Below, in pieces: positions 32,453-40,157 of a stretch of 45,490 nucleotides of DNA. The stretch is from contig JAHJQO010000043.1 in assembly GCA_018819305.1 (NCBI GenBank), positions 1-45,490 on the forward strand, written 5' to 3'. The first letter of the stretch is position 1; every line of letters starts with the position of its first letter. This stretch comes from Nanobdellota archaeon. Its GTDB lineage: Archaea > Nanobdellota > Nanobdellia > Woesearchaeales > SM23-78. The notes beneath the pieces were generated by a model. It did not search any database, was not told where the DNA came from, and saw only the letters and a program-made list of their open reading frames with translations. The position numbers and the translations under genes are program-made.

Positions 32453-32927
32453 TTTACTAAGGGAGCAGCAATCTGATTTTTTATCACAAGAGCATGAAAT
32501 TAAAAGATTGTGTGCAAAGGATGCTATGATTAGGCCTGTATTTATTTATCAAGATGATAATGCAGACAAAATAATAAAGAAATTAAAGAGAGAGGATACA
32601 AATGTTTGTATAGTGGTTACAGATGATAAAAGATTTGTAGGGGAAATCAGTGATGAAGACTTAATTAAACTATTTTTGCACCAAGTAAAATATGAACCCC
32701 TCACGAAAATATTAAATGTCGGTTATAACAGAAAGTTTCTATATATGAAAGCTAAAGAATTAATAAATAAGCATAAATCCACAGTAAGCCCTGATGCTCC
32801 GATTAACAAAGTAATAGAATTAGTTTATAAAGAAGGTTTTGATTATATTCCTGTTCTGGATAAAAACAAGAGAGTTATAGGTGTGGTAACACCAAGCAGT
32901 CTGATTGATTTATTGCAAAAGAATTAA
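32427..32927 (+). CDS. CBS-pair protein overlapping the ATPase gene
   Basis: A 166-aa protein with an N-terminal helix, then two CBS domains: AKDAMIRPVFIYQDDNADKII...FVGEISDEDLI and KSTVSPDAPINKVIELVYKEGFDYIPVLDKNKRVIGVVTPSSLIDLL. It starts inside the last 26 bp of the ATPase gene (two adjacent ATGs are possible) and ends 14 bp before the antiporter gene. It may sense adenine nucleotides and adjust one of the two transporters. Confidence 0.85.
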   Translation: MMVLKKQIDLLREQQSDFLSQEHEIKRLCAKDAMIRPVFIYQDDNADKIIKKLKREDTNVCIVVTDDKRFVGEISDEDLIKLFLHQVKYEPLTKILNVGYNRKFLYMKAKELINKHKSTVSPDAPINKVIELVYKEGFDYIPVLDKNKRVIGVVTPSSLIDLLQKN

Positions 32928-32941
32928 CAAAGAGAAGAAAG

Positions 32942-34663
32942 ATGAGTATAAACATATTTGTTGAATTAAGCATCATCATCATCATTGCAGTAGTTATTAC
33001 AGGTATAATGAGATTGTTAAAACAGCCGCTCATTATAGGCTACATTCTAACTGGTATCATAGTAAGCCCTTATCTTCTTAATATAGTTCAATCTACAGAT
33101 GCTATTGCAACATTTGCGCACATAGGTATTGCATTGCTTCTTTTTATTGTGGGTTTAAGTTTAAATCCAAAAGTTATCAAAGAAGTTGGCAAGATTTCCT
33201 TGATTACAGGTGTTGGCCAGGTCATATTCACGTCTCTAATTGGTTTTTTTATATGCAGGCTTTTAGGTTTCTCCATGATAGTGTCATTATACATTGCTAT
33301 TGCTTTGACATTTAGCAGTACTATAATTATCATGAAACTTCTATCAGACAAAGGGGATACACAAACCCTGTATGGAAGAATTGCTATTGGATTTTTAATT
33401 GTTCAGGATTTAATTGTAATAATCATCTTAATGGTGATTTCGTCAATTCCAACAGGCGGATTCAATTTCACTACTTTGCTTCTTGGAACAATTTTAATGG
33501 GATTTGGTTTGTTAGTGTTATTATTTTTAATAGGTATTTACATATTACCCTATATAACCAAAGCCATTGCAAAATCCCAGGAATTTTTATTATTGTTTTC
33601 AATTGGATGGTGCCTGGCACTGGCCTCTTTTTTTCATTATTTGAACCTCTCAATGGAAATAGGAGCTCTAATAGCAGGCATTACCCTTTCTTTATCTCCT
33701 TATCGCTTTGAAATCAGCTCTAAAATGAAGCCATTGCGTGATTTTTTTATTGTCCTCTTTTTCATATTGCTGGGATCTCAAATGATTTTTACAGACATAA
33801 TCCAGTACATCATCCCGATAATACTTCTTTCATTATTTATATTAATTGGAAACCCCATAATAGTAATGTTATTAATGGGATTGTTTGGCTACACCAAACG
33901 GAATAGTTTTTTAGCAGGGTTGACTGTAGCTCAAATAAGCGAATTTTCTCTAATTCTTATTGTCTTAGGGGTTAAAGTAGGGCATCTAACAAATGAAATA
34001 TTATCTTTGGTAACTGCTATTGGTTTAATAACCATTGCAGGTTCTTCTTACATGATACTTTATGCAAACAAGATATACCCTCTCTTATCCAAGTATCTGA
34101 AAATATTTGAAAGAAAAGGCAAAAAAATCGATGAACACAAGTACCACGAACATGAAGATCATGATGTTATTCTTTTTGGATGCAACCGCATCGGGTATGA
34201 CTTGCTAGAATCTCTTAAAAAAATAAAAAAGAAGTTTTTGGTGGTGGATTATAATCCGGAAACAATAATTGGTTTGGCAAAAGAAGGAATAGATTGCAGA
34301 TATGGTGATGCCGGCGACTCTGAGCTGTTAAATGAATTAAATTTTTCAAATGCAAAAATGATAATTTCAACAGTCTCTGAATTTGATACAAATCTTTTGT
34401 TAATCAATAAAATCAGGGAGTCTAATGAAAAAGCAGTTATAATTGTTGTTTCACACCAAATTGATGAAGCAATAGGACTATATGATAAAGGCGCGACTTA
34501 TGTGATTATGCCTCATTTTCTAGGAGGGCACCATGCTTCTACATTGATTGAAAGGCACGGCTTTGATTTGGATAAATTTATGAAAGAGAAAGTGGACCAT
34601 ATTGAACATATAAAAAACAGAAAAAAGGCAGGTCATGAACATCCAAGACATAATAAGTATTAA
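32942..34663 (+). CDS. Kef-type K+/H+ antiporter with TrkA-N domain
   Basis: A 573-aa CPA2-family transporter. Residues 1-385 carry about twelve membrane helices with LLKQPLIIGYILTGIIVSP at the start and conserved GLSLNP. Residues 400-530 are a TrkA-N/RCK Rossmann domain that binds a nucleotide (VILFGCNRIGYDLLE with the glycine loop, VVDYNPE with the acidic residue, YGDAGDSELL). The linker is His-rich (HKYHEHEDHD) and the tail is also His-rich (HIEHIK...HEHPRH), which may reflect metal binding. It exports K+ or Na+ in exchange for protons. It is the last gene of the operon. Confidence 0.92.
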   Translation: MSINIFVELSIIIIIAVVITGIMRLLKQPLIIGYILTGIIVSPYLLNIVQSTDAIATFAHIGIALLLFIVGLSLNPKVIKEVGKISLITGVGQVIFTSLIGFFICRLLGFSMIVSLYIAIALTFSSTIIIMKLLSDKGDTQTLYGRIAIGFLIVQDLIVIIILMVISSIPTGGFNFTTLLLGTILMGFGLLVLLFLIGIYILPYITKAIAKSQEFLLLFSIGWCLALASFFHYLNLSMEIGALIAGITLSLSPYRFEISSKMKPLRDFFIVLFFILLGSQMIFTDIIQYIIPIILLSLFILIGNPIIVMLLMGLFGYTKRNSFLAGLTVAQISEFSLILIVLGVKVGHLTNEILSLVTAIGLITIAGSSYMILYANKIYPLLSKYLKIFERKGKKIDEHKYHEHEDHDVILFGCNRIGYDLLESLKKIKKKFLVVDYNPETIIGLAKEGIDCRYGDAGDSELLNELNFSNAKMIISTVSEFDTNLLLINKIRESNEKAVIIVVSHQIDEAIGLYDKGATYVIMPHFLGGHHASTLIERHGFDLDKFMKEKVDHIEHIKNRKKAGHEHPRHNKY

Positions 34664-34820
34664 ATTGAATTTGATAAATTTCTAGTGGCAGAAGAATAAT
34701 TTCTTTTTTGCATAAGTTATGCCTAAATAGGAAAAAACTAGCACTTCCCGGTCGGCGCATTCTTTTTTTTTATTCACAATTCAAACTCATCTATTAGTTT
34801 ATCCAGCTTATTTTGAAATT
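34664..34820. other. Intergenic, converging gene ends
   Basis: No gene is visible. It holds a short hairpin (GCATAA and TTATGC at 34710-34722) and a GC-rich patch at 34747-34762 (CCCGGTCGGCGCATTC), followed by a T-run that could end the plus-strand transcript. Confidence 0.4.
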
Positions 34821-36005
34821 TTAAGAGAATTTTGGCAAGATATCAATATGCGGGCGTTCTGGATCATTTAACCTATACTCAAGATGATAAAGTGGATCAC
34901 TAACTTTTACAGCACCTGCTTTTAGATGAAATTCATATGCCCCAGGATTATCTATACTAAGCATGACGCCAATTTTTTCAATGTTTGGGTAAGCTAATTT
35001 ACATATGTCTCCTGCTATTCTCTCCAAAGCCTTGCCAACACCCCTTTTTCTGTAATCTTGCACTACCCACAGGGCATCTGCTTCTGGCCAAGTTTGTCTT
35101 ATGCGATTTGCTCTTTCAATATCAAACTGGCATTTTTCACCCAGATATTTGTTAATGGTTTCAGGGATTGCAGAAGGAAAATCTCTTACAGCATTCTCAT
35201 TTAATGCAAAATCACAGTTAGGTGGAACAAGAATATCATTGTACCCAACAAGAGAACCAGTACTTGAATCATATACATCTATTTTAAATGCATCTTCATT
35301 AAATTTTTTACGTTGACCAGTTGTTAAAGTGAAAACAAATTCTTGTTCTTCCAGTTTATAAGATGTCCAGCCTTTTTTTACTAAATTAATAATATTGAAT
35401 TCAAACAAATCTTCTAGTTCAGAATAGTATTCACTTTCTTTTTCTGGTAATCTGCTGAAATATTCTTCATGAGTTAATTCAATTTGTGGTTCTGTTATTT
35501 TTTGTTTTTCAGGTTTGGCATTAGAAGTATGACAATATTTTTTAGGCCCTCCACTAAATCCACCAACCTGAGCAAAATTAAGCTCTTCAAAAACTTTTTC
35601 TGCTTCTGAATTATTGGTGTCAACCTGAAATAATTGTTCTCCTTTCAGATTTAGGAGTGTTTTGGCCACCAATGCAACTGGTAAATCTTTCTGAGCTTCT
35701 TTACTTACAGCAAGGTATTTAATTGCAGTCACATATTCATCTCTACCATCATATGGAACCTCAACATAATTTTCATAGATTGTTCTCTTGATACCAAGAG
35801 CACCTTTAATCTGAACATCTCTGAAAACAAAATACGTTGTCTCATCCAACTTTTTTTTATTTTCTTGGGAAAAATTTACCAATACATTTTCCAAGCCCAG
35901 AATCTTCTCAAAATCATCTGGTTTTGCAAGACTAACCACGACATCTCTGCACTTTTCTTCTAAAAATGATATTCTTTCATCTAGTTTAGTTCCTTTTCTT
36001 ACCAT
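34821..36005 (-). CDS. GNAT-type acetyltransferase, possible double domain
   Basis: A 394-aa protein. The C-terminal half has a clear GNAT motif A (LWVVQDYRKRGVGKALERIAGDICK, residues about 312-335) with the R-x-x-G-x-G/A acetyl-CoA loop, then IGVMLSIDNPGAYEFHLKAGAVKV, the usual N-P-x-A-x-x-F-x-x-x-G element. The first half also looks GNAT-like (YLAVSKEAQKDLPVALVAKTLL... NSEAEKVFEELNFAQVG) but lacks a good acetyl-CoA loop. It could be a GNAT with a degenerate N-terminal copy. Substrate unknown; a lone gene with its own upstream region. Confidence 0.75.
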   Translation of the reverse strand: MVRKGTKLDERISFLEEKCRDVVVSLAKPDDFEKILGLENVLVNFSQENKKKLDETTYFVFRDVQIKGALGIKRTIYENYVEVPYDGRDEYVTAIKYLAVSKEAQKDLPVALVAKTLLNLKGEQLFQVDTNNSEAEKVFEELNFAQVGGFSGGPKKYCHTSNAKPEKQKITEPQIELTHEEYFSRLPEKESEYYSELEDLFEFNIINLVKKGWTSYKLEEQEFVFTLTTGQRKKFNEDAFKIDVYDSSTGSLVGYNDILVPPNCDFALNENAVRDFPSAIPETINKYLGEKCQFDIERANRIRQTWPEADALWVVQDYRKRGVGKALERIAGDICKLAYPNIEKIGVMLSIDNPGAYEFHLKAGAVKVSDPLYHLEYRLNDPERPHIDILPKFS

Positions 36006-36075
36006 TTTTTTCCTCCTTTTATAAGGTGGTTTGAAATCCTGTCAAGAGTTCATCTAAACAAGAATTTCACTGCAC

Positions 36076-37332
36076 TCAAGGAAAAATTCCTCTAATCCTG
36101 GCTGCATCTGCGACCCTGCTAATGGCTATCATATAAGCAGCAGTCCTCATATCTACTTTTTCTTCTCTTGCCAGGTCACTGACTGCTCTGTAGGCAGGCA
36201 TCATCTTTTCTTCAAGCTTTGAAACAATTCGATCATACGGCCATTGTTCTCTCTGGATGTTCTGCACCCATTCAAAATAGCTTACAGTTACGCCGCCGGC
36301 ATTAGCCAGGATGCCCGGAACAATAGTTATGCCCTTATCATACAGAATCCTGTCTGCTTCAGGAGTTGTTGGACCATTAGCTCCTTCAACAATTAATCTG
36401 GCTTTTATACGATCAGCATTCTCTGAAGTAATCTGATTTTCTAATGCAGCAGGCACTAGAATATCAGTCGGCATCTCAAGAATTCTTTCTTTGGGTGAAA
36501 TCTCTTCTGCTTTATTGTATCCTTCAAGAAGCTTGTTTGTGCTATTCTTAATATATGTATCAATTTCTTTTAGGTCAAGCCCGTTAGGGTCATATATTGC
36601 CTTTGATATATCACTTATTCCTATTACCTTCACTCCCTTTTCACTGAGCAGTCTTGCAGAATGGCTTCCAACATTACCATATCCCTGAACAATAGCAGTC
36701 AAATCCTTTGGATTTAAATTAAGGTCTTTAACAGCTTCCATGGCAGTTATCATTACTCCTCTGCCAGTTGCTTCATTTCTCCCGTGGCTTCCTCCCAGAA
36801 ACAAGGGTTTTCCTGTCACAACTCCAAAGACATCGCATCTCTTACCCATACTATAGGTATCAACAATCCATGCCATCACCTGCTCATTGGTATTAACATC
36901 AGGCGCCGGAATATCAGTATCAGGACCAATTATATCACTGATTTCATAAGTGAATCTTCTTGTAAGTCTTTCAAGTTCACCCATGGACATTTTTGAAGGG
37001 TCGCACAAAACGCCTCCTTTTGCCCCCCCATAAGGAAGATTCAAAAGAGCTGTCTTCCAAGTCATCCATACAGCCAGGGCTTTTACTTCATCAAGATTAA
37101 CCTCTGGGCTGTACCTTATTCCGCCTTTATATGGTCCTCTCATATCATTATGTTGAACTCTGTAGCCTGTAAACATCCTGATTGTCCCGTCATCCATTTT
37201 TACAGGAAAATCCACAGATACATTTCTCTTTGGTGTTCTTAGCATATCTTTAATCCATTTTTCAAGTCCCATCTTATCTGCTACCTTGTCAAACTGCATC
37301 TGCGCTATTTTATATGGGTTTAAGTTTTCCAT
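36076..37332 (-). CDS. gdhA: Glutamate dehydrogenase (Glu/Leu/Phe/Val family)
   Basis: Converts glutamate to 2-oxoglutarate and ammonium, or the reverse, with NAD(P). Visible are GYRVQHNDMRGPYKGGIRYSP, LLNLPYGGAKGGV with the catalytic Lys, DIPAPDVNT with the catalytic Asp, the Rossmann loop VQGYGNVGSHSARLL, GISDISKAI with an Asp that may favour NAD, and the C-terminal LANAGGVTVSYFEWVQN. The start at 37332 has GGAGTGAT upstream and gives 418 aa; longer frames enter the previous gene. It is the third gene of a methyltransferase-like/small Cys protein/GDH operon. Confidence 0.94.
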   Translation of the reverse strand: MENLNPYKIAQMQFDKVADKMGLEKWIKDMLRTPKRNVSVDFPVKMDDGTIRMFTGYRVQHNDMRGPYKGGIRYSPEVNLDEVKALAVWMTWKTALLNLPYGGAKGGVLCDPSKMSMGELERLTRRFTYEISDIIGPDTDIPAPDVNTNEQVMAWIVDTYSMGKRCDVFGVVTGKPLFLGGSHGRNEATGRGVMITAMEAVKDLNLNPKDLTAIVQGYGNVGSHSARLLSEKGVKVIGISDISKAIYDPNGLDLKEIDTYIKNSTNKLLEGYNKAEEISPKERILEMPTDILVPAALENQITSENADRIKARLIVEGANGPTTPEADRILYDKGITIVPGILANAGGVTVSYFEWVQNIQREQWPYDRIVSKLEEKMMPAYRAVSDLAREEKVDMRTAAYMIAISRVADAARIRGIFP

Positions 37333-37345
37333 TTTTATCACTCCA

Positions 37346-37540
37346 TTAGTTTTTATTTTCATCTTTGCAATATTCTCCTGGCTTGAAATAGATACAATCA
37401 ACATCATAACCATCGCAAAGTTTGCATTCCCGCCCCATTAGGATGAGTGGAAGTTTTGTTGTATCTTCCGGGTCTATCTCTTCCAAGGGTATTTGTTCTA
37501 ACATTGATTTCGAGATGCATATCACTATGTCATCTTTCAT
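37346..37540 (-). CDS. Small Cys-rich protein upstream of glutamate dehydrogenase
   Basis: A 64-aa protein. Cysteines in ECKLCDGYDVDCIYFKPGEYC form a CxxC pair and two more cysteines, a likely zinc or iron-sulphur site. GAGGTGTG precedes its ATG, which lies 1 bp after the methyltransferase-like gene. The N-terminal part is acidic. It is probably expressed with GDH; the function is not recognised. Confidence 0.6.
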   Translation of the reverse strand: MKDDIVICISKSMLEQIPLEEIDPEDTTKLPLILMGRECKLCDGYDVDCIYFKPGEYCKDENKN

Positions 37541-37541
37541 T

Positions 37542-38102
37542 TCACACCTCCTCGAGTTTGTCTCTCAGATTAAGAGAATCAAACTGTTCTGCTTTTTGAT
37601 AGATAACATAAGGAGGATGGGATGAAGAAATTGTACTTGCAAAATTCTCAAAGGGAGGATTGTCAGCAATTTTCTTAGAGCCGATAAATACTCCCTTGCG
37701 ACTTATATCCCTGAGGGATAGGACAAACTTTTCCAGGTTTGAATTATTGAAGCGGAATAATTGTGATCTGTCCTTAGAATCAATCCATTCTATATTTTCC
37801 CCGCCATAATATATATTTGGGTGCAGCGCAACAACATAGTCAAAGCTTTTTGGCTTTATGACAAGCTGATAATAATCTGCGCACATTACTTTTCTTTTTT
37901 TCTCTGCATATGTTTTAAGAACATCAATATTATTTTCTACTATTGTCACATCAGGAAAATAATCACTTATACTATGTCGCCCAGGACCTAGTTCAAGAAA
38001 AGAAAACCCTGGTAACATGACTTCTTTAATTATTCTTAGGTAATACTTAAACTCATATTCCACAAGGTCTGAGTTCAGTTTAGGTTTTTTGAAATCCAAC
38101 AT
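37542..38102 (-). CDS. Methyltransferase-like protein
   Basis: A 186-aa protein with a class I SAM-dependent layout: FLELGPGRHSISDYFP at the SAM-binding loop, VTIVENNIDVLKTYAEKKRKVMCADYYQL, and SFDYVVALHPN. The loop is ELGPGRH rather than the usual G-x-G-x-G, so activity is not certain. It is the first gene of the GDH operon and divergent from the duplicated HTH regulator. Confidence 0.7.
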   Translation of the reverse strand: MLDFKKPKLNSDLVEYEFKYYLRIIKEVMLPGFSFLELGPGRHSISDYFPDVTIVENNIDVLKTYAEKKRKVMCADYYQLVIKPKSFDYVVALHPNIYYGGENIEWIDSKDRSQLFRFNNSNLEKFVLSLRDISRKGVFIGSKKIADNPPFENFASTISSSHPPYVIYQKAEQFDSLNLRDKLEEV

Positions 38103-38350
38103 TTTATCTTAGTTGAAATTTGTCCAACTATGACATACAGTAAGTCAGAAAACTATTTAAAGTATATTTACACAATTTTGCCAAAAAGTATTCAAATATG
38201 TTAAAATATTTGGTCAGTATATGATAATAAGATATAATTATGGGGAAAAATTGTAAAAAATTGCCATGATAAAAATTATTTAAAAAATTAGCATAAACGA
38301 CACTCTAAAAATGGAAAAATATTTAAATATGACAATATTTATTTAAAAAT
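38103..38350. promoter_or_regulatory. Divergent promoter region of the GDH operon and HTH regulator
   Basis: A 248-bp AT-rich gap holding both promoters. TATTTAAATA at about 38327 precedes the regulator ATG at 38351 and suggests a leaderless message. An AT-rich TATTTAAAG tract at about 38154 may serve the minus-strand operon. No gene is seen. Confidence 0.5.
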
Positions 38351-39439
38351 ATGCGAAGATTGCTAAGAGATGAGTATAACCTTAAGATTCTAAAAGCAAT
38401 ATGCAGCGGAGTAGGAGTATCTGTTAACCTAAGTTACTTATCAAGAAACCTAAAAAAACACAGGAACACTATAAAAACAAGAGTTGAAGAACTTTTCAAA
38501 CACAAAATAATAAATCATCCAATATATCCTTTTTTTGGGCAATACAGGGAACACCCTTTGCTAGTCTTGAGTTTTGCAGATCTCCCACACACACCAGAAA
38601 CTCTCGAATGGATGGAAAAGGATAAACATATATTTGCTGCATTTAAGATTAGAAAAGGACAATACAATACATTAGTCATAATGTTTCATAGAGATATCCT
38701 GAATTATCAATTATGGAGGGAGCACTTAACAGAAACTGGGAAAATTCCCCCAAGAGATATAAGGACTCCTTCAAAAAATCATTTCTTTTCAAACCAACTA
38801 ATAATAAAGTATGAACCAAGTGAAGGTATAATAATCCTAAAATCACAGATAGAAAAAAATGGTTTTATTACCTTAAATAATCACAAGATTAACGATTCGC
38901 ACATCAAGATTCTTGAATTGCTGCTGAATGGTAAGGGAATAAGAGTTAATGATAGTGTTTTAGCAAAAAAACTAAACATGCATAAAAAGACAATCAGAAG
39001 AAGAATAAATCTAATGCTAAAAAACAATTTGATTCTAAATCCTGTATGCAGATTCCCTAGCTTTTTTGTGCCGCCAGGGTGTGTACTTCAAATTACAAAA
39101 GTAGAAATAAACAAGAACAAGAAAGAAGTGCTGAAATTCTTAAAAACAGACCCGCACATACCCTTGGCCCTTCACATCTGTGAAGGCAGATTCAATTATC
39201 TGTTATTTGAAATTTTCTTTAGTTTAGAAGAGCATGTTGAATGGAGCAGTCATGTAAGGGAAAAATTCATAGATTGTATTGGCACAACAGACACCACTGT
39301 TTTAATGGAAAAAAACACATTCCATATTGACCAGCAAAAAGTCAGCCTGGGTGCGATTGATGACTGCATGAAAGCATTAAAGCAAAAAAAAGAGGATTAT
39401 TTCAAATATATAGAGCCTGGTTATCTATTGTTTGAGTAA
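38351..39439 (+). CDS. Internally duplicated HTH transcription regulator
   Basis: A 362-aa protein made of two similar halves. Each has an Lrp/AsnC-like helix-turn-helix, at about residues 10-55 (NLKILKAICSGVGVSVNLSYLSRNLKKHRNTIKTRVEEL) and 180-230 (HIKILELLLNGKGIRVNDSVLAKKLNMHKKTIRRRINLM). A ligand-binding-like part with HIFAAFKIRKGQYN / HIPLALHICEGRFN follows each. Both halves share KIL, GxG-V-x-V/L-S, HxxTIxxR and GxFN. The layout suggests a fused dimer that controls nitrogen metabolism, since it is divergent from the GDH operon; that role is inference. Confidence 0.75.
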   Translation: MRRLLRDEYNLKILKAICSGVGVSVNLSYLSRNLKKHRNTIKTRVEELFKHKIINHPIYPFFGQYREHPLLVLSFADLPHTPETLEWMEKDKHIFAAFKIRKGQYNTLVIMFHRDILNYQLWREHLTETGKIPPRDIRTPSKNHFFSNQLIIKYEPSEGIIILKSQIEKNGFITLNNHKINDSHIKILELLLNGKGIRVNDSVLAKKLNMHKKTIRRRINLMLKNNLILNPVCRFPSFFVPPGCVLQITKVEINKNKKEVLKFLKTDPHIPLALHICEGRFNYLLFEIFFSLEEHVEWSSHVREKFIDCIGTTDTTVLMEKNTFHIDQQKVSLGAIDDCMKALKQKKEDYFKYIEPGYLLFE

Positions 39440-39567
39440 AATAAAGTAAATCAACAGATGCGTCTTCATGTTAACTTTCTTTTTTTTCCGGCAGGCGCGG
39501 CATTCAATTCTTTATTTTAATTTTTTAAAACGATGCATATTTAAATTTATGATATTAACCAAGGAAT
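39440..39567. other. Intergenic with T-run and GC-rich patch
   Basis: The stop of the regulator gene is followed by a T-run (39479-39487) that could terminate its transcript, and by a GC-rich patch at 39488-39505 similar to that at 34747-34762. A TATTTAAAT box precedes the DUF2062 gene. Confidence 0.4.
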
Positions 39568-40011
39568 ATGTATAAAAAACTCAAAGACAAGATTAAGCAT
39601 CATTTCCAAGAAGTTATGCATGTAAAGACCTCTCCTAATTCTATTGCTTTGGGTTTTGCTATTGGTGCTTTTATTGCAATTCTTCCCACTTTTGGGTTTG
39701 GCTTGTTAATTGGATTGTTAGTTATCCTGATTTTTCAGAAAGTTAATAAGTTTTCCATGATAATTGCTTTTGCTGTTTTTAATCCATTGATGCTAACGCC
39801 AATATATTTATTGAGTTACAAGCTCGGATATTTGCTCTTTGGTAATGCATCTGTTGTTAGTTTTAATATAGTTTTACTTGACCAGATTTATCATTTCTCA
39901 CGAAGATTTCTTGTAGGTAATTTAATAATTGCGATTATAATTTCTATTCCATGTTACTTCTTAATCAGATATTTGGTCTGGTTGTATAGAAAGGTCAAAC
40001 AAAAAAAATAG
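39568..40011 (+). CDS. DUF2062 membrane protein
   Basis: A 147-aa protein with about four hydrophobic helices. The DUF2062 signature is seen: SPNSIALGFAIGAFIAILPTFGFG near the N-terminus and FNPLMLTPIYLLSYKLG in the middle. The C-terminus is lysine-rich and cytoplasmic. Its function has not been established; in bacteria the family is sometimes linked to envelope or glycan genes. No partner is adjacent. Confidence 0.85.
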   Translation: MYKKLKDKIKHHFQEVMHVKTSPNSIALGFAIGAFIAILPTFGFGLLIGLLVILIFQKVNKFSMIIAFAVFNPLMLTPIYLLSYKLGYLLFGNASVVSFNIVLLDQIYHFSRRFLVGNLIIAIIISIPCYFLIRYLVWLYRKVKQKK

Positions 40012-40157
40012 TGAAAATCATTTGCCTGAGCCTGGGAACTAATAAAATTGAAACATCCTGAAGAATATTTCATAGATATTTCATGAATGATGGATATTAT
40101 ACCTACTTCAATAAAACCCACCCAGCACAATAAAATCAGAATTTTTTAATAATTTAA

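Noticed and set aside
34578-34760. A 60-codon minus-strand frame at the end of the antiporter gene
   Set aside because: It overlaps the C-terminal coding part of the antiporter and has no ribosome binding site or recognisable content.
40012-40157. A structured RNA in the gap before the ABC permease
   Set aside because: There are loose repeats (ATTTCAT twice) but no consistent stem, tRNA or box C/D pattern.
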